Assembly (NCBI RefSeq): GCF_000185845.1
Contig: NZ_GL629647.1
Coordinates: forward strand, 819,178-826,499
DNA: 7,322 nucleotides
Source of the DNA: Segatella salivae DSM 15606
GTDB lineage: Bacteria > Bacteroidota > Bacteroidia > Bacteroidales > Bacteroidaceae
Direction: 5' to 3'
Numbering within the stretch: the stretch's first letter is position 1; each line of letters opens with the position of its first letter. A program made the translations under genes and the position numbers. Below, piece by piece: positions 6,650 to 7,322 of this stretch. Below the pieces are notes generated by a model, which did no database searches, was not told where the DNA came from, and saw nothing but the letters and a program-made list of their open reading frames with translations.

Positions 6650-7294
6650 ATGGAAGAGAACGATTTACATAACATGCCACATCATCCTATGGGCGAAAAG
6701 CCTACAGGAAGACCGAAATTAGCTATCATAGACAATAACATGTTGGCTATGATTGGACTGAAAACCATGTTACAAAATGTCATGCCTATTGCCGATATAG
6801 AAACCTTTTGCTCGTTTAATGAGCTTGAGGCTGGTAACCCAGAGAAGTTCATGCACTATTTTGTTGCTATCAAATTTGTGCTTGAAAATCGTAACTTCTT
6901 TCTTGAACACAAGTATAAAACAATAGTACTGACAACCTCTTCAAACCCAAATTCACAGCTTTCTGACTTCAAAAGTCTTTGCATAAACACATCAGAAGAA
7001 CAACTTGTGAAGGCTCTCCTCCAGTTAGAACAATATGGACATGCGGGTGGAAAGAATCTTCCCGCTATGCCCAAAGCATTGAAGACAAAGCTACTTAGTG
7101 ACAGAGAGATTGAGGTTTTATCTCTCATTGCACAGGGATTTATCAATAAAGAAATTGCAAACCAGCTGAATATAGGACTCACAACCGTTATCAGTCATCG
7201 GAAAAACATTGTAGAAAAGCTTGGAATGAAAAGCGTTAGCGCACTTACTATCTATGCCGTCATGCATGGATATGTAGACATCAATAAGATTTAA
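6650..7294 (+). CDS. LuxR-type transcriptional regulator with degenerate receiver domain
   Basis: DNA-binding regulator of 214 aa in NarL/FixJ layout. Residues 1-22 are a polar, His-containing leader. Residues 23-130 look like a receiver domain (KLAIIDNNMLAMIGLKTML at 23-41; TIVLTTSS at 91-98; TSEEQLVKALLQL at 114-126) but lack its chemistry: the acidic pair is D28-N29, the strand that should carry the phosphorylated Asp reads YFVAIKFVL (70-78) with no acidic residue, and the usual Lys of the KP or TK motif is not recognisable near 110-114. Residues 149-205 are a standard LuxR helix-turn-helix (LSDREIEVLSLIAQGFINKEIA, then TTVISHRKNIVEKLGMKS). It probably binds DNA without phosphorylation control, perhaps by dimerisation or a small ligand. 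It starts 26 bases after the PLD gene with no promoter seen between, so it appears to belong to the Kdo operon. Its targets are unknown, and no partner kinase is in the window. Confidence 0.88.
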   Translation: MEENDLHNMPHHPMGEKPTGRPKLAIIDNNMLAMIGLKTMLQNVMPIADIETFCSFNELEAGNPEKFMHYFVAIKFVLENRNFFLEHKYKTIVLTTSSNPNSQLSDFKSLCINTSEEQLVKALLQLEQYGHAGGKNLPAMPKALKTKLLSDREIEVLSLIAQGFINKEIANQLNIGLTTVISHRKNIVEKLGMKSVSALTIYAVMHGYVDINKI

Positions 7295-7322
7295 GATAAC
7301 AATAATCTCTATAAAGGTCATA

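Overview
The window looks like chromosome of a Bacteroidota member, most likely Bacteroidales (Prevotella/Bacteroides-like). Three things point there. A perfect Bacteroidetes-type promoter, TTTG-N20-TAccTTTG, lies at 3549-3580. Leaders are AT-rich and mostly lack Shine-Dalgarno sequences. The minus-strand tyrosine recombinase has the divergent core typical of that phylum. Two Kdo-pathway genes show a Gram-negative organism that makes lipopolysaccharide.

Layout. Positions 1-912 (minus strand) hold a tyrosine recombinase that runs off the left edge; 304 codons are visible, and all catalytic positions are present except the first arginine. Positions 913-1127 are a very AT-rich divergent intergenic region with a -7 promoter element for the next gene. 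Positions 1128-3509 (plus) encode a large MscS-family mechanosensitive channel with a signal peptide, a long periplasmic helical domain and about eleven membrane segments. From 3605 to 7294 there is a tight plus-strand cluster: kdsA (Kdo-8-phosphate synthase, metal-dependent class), kdsD (arabinose-5-phosphate isomerase, starting directly after the kdsA stop), a secreted phospholipase D/cardiolipin synthase-like protein overlapping kdsD by 17 bases, and after 26 bases a LuxR-type regulator with a degenerate receiver domain.

How it fits together. KdsD converts ribulose-5-phosphate to arabinose-5-phosphate, and KdsA condenses this with phosphoenolpyruvate to Kdo-8-phosphate, the precursor of the LPS inner-core sugar. 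The PLD-family protein probably acts on phospholipids at or outside the inner membrane, and the MscS channel relieves turgor in the same membrane. The four-gene cluster therefore reads as an envelope-building unit that carries its own apparently phosphorylation-independent regulator. kdsB, kdsC and the regulator's targets are not in the window.

Most of the window is conserved housekeeping sequence. I see no CRISPR array, RNA gene, complete mobile element or defence system. The points most worth a second look are the pseudo-receiver regulator in the Kdo operon, the signal-peptide-bearing PLD protein, and the solitary recombinase without Arg I.
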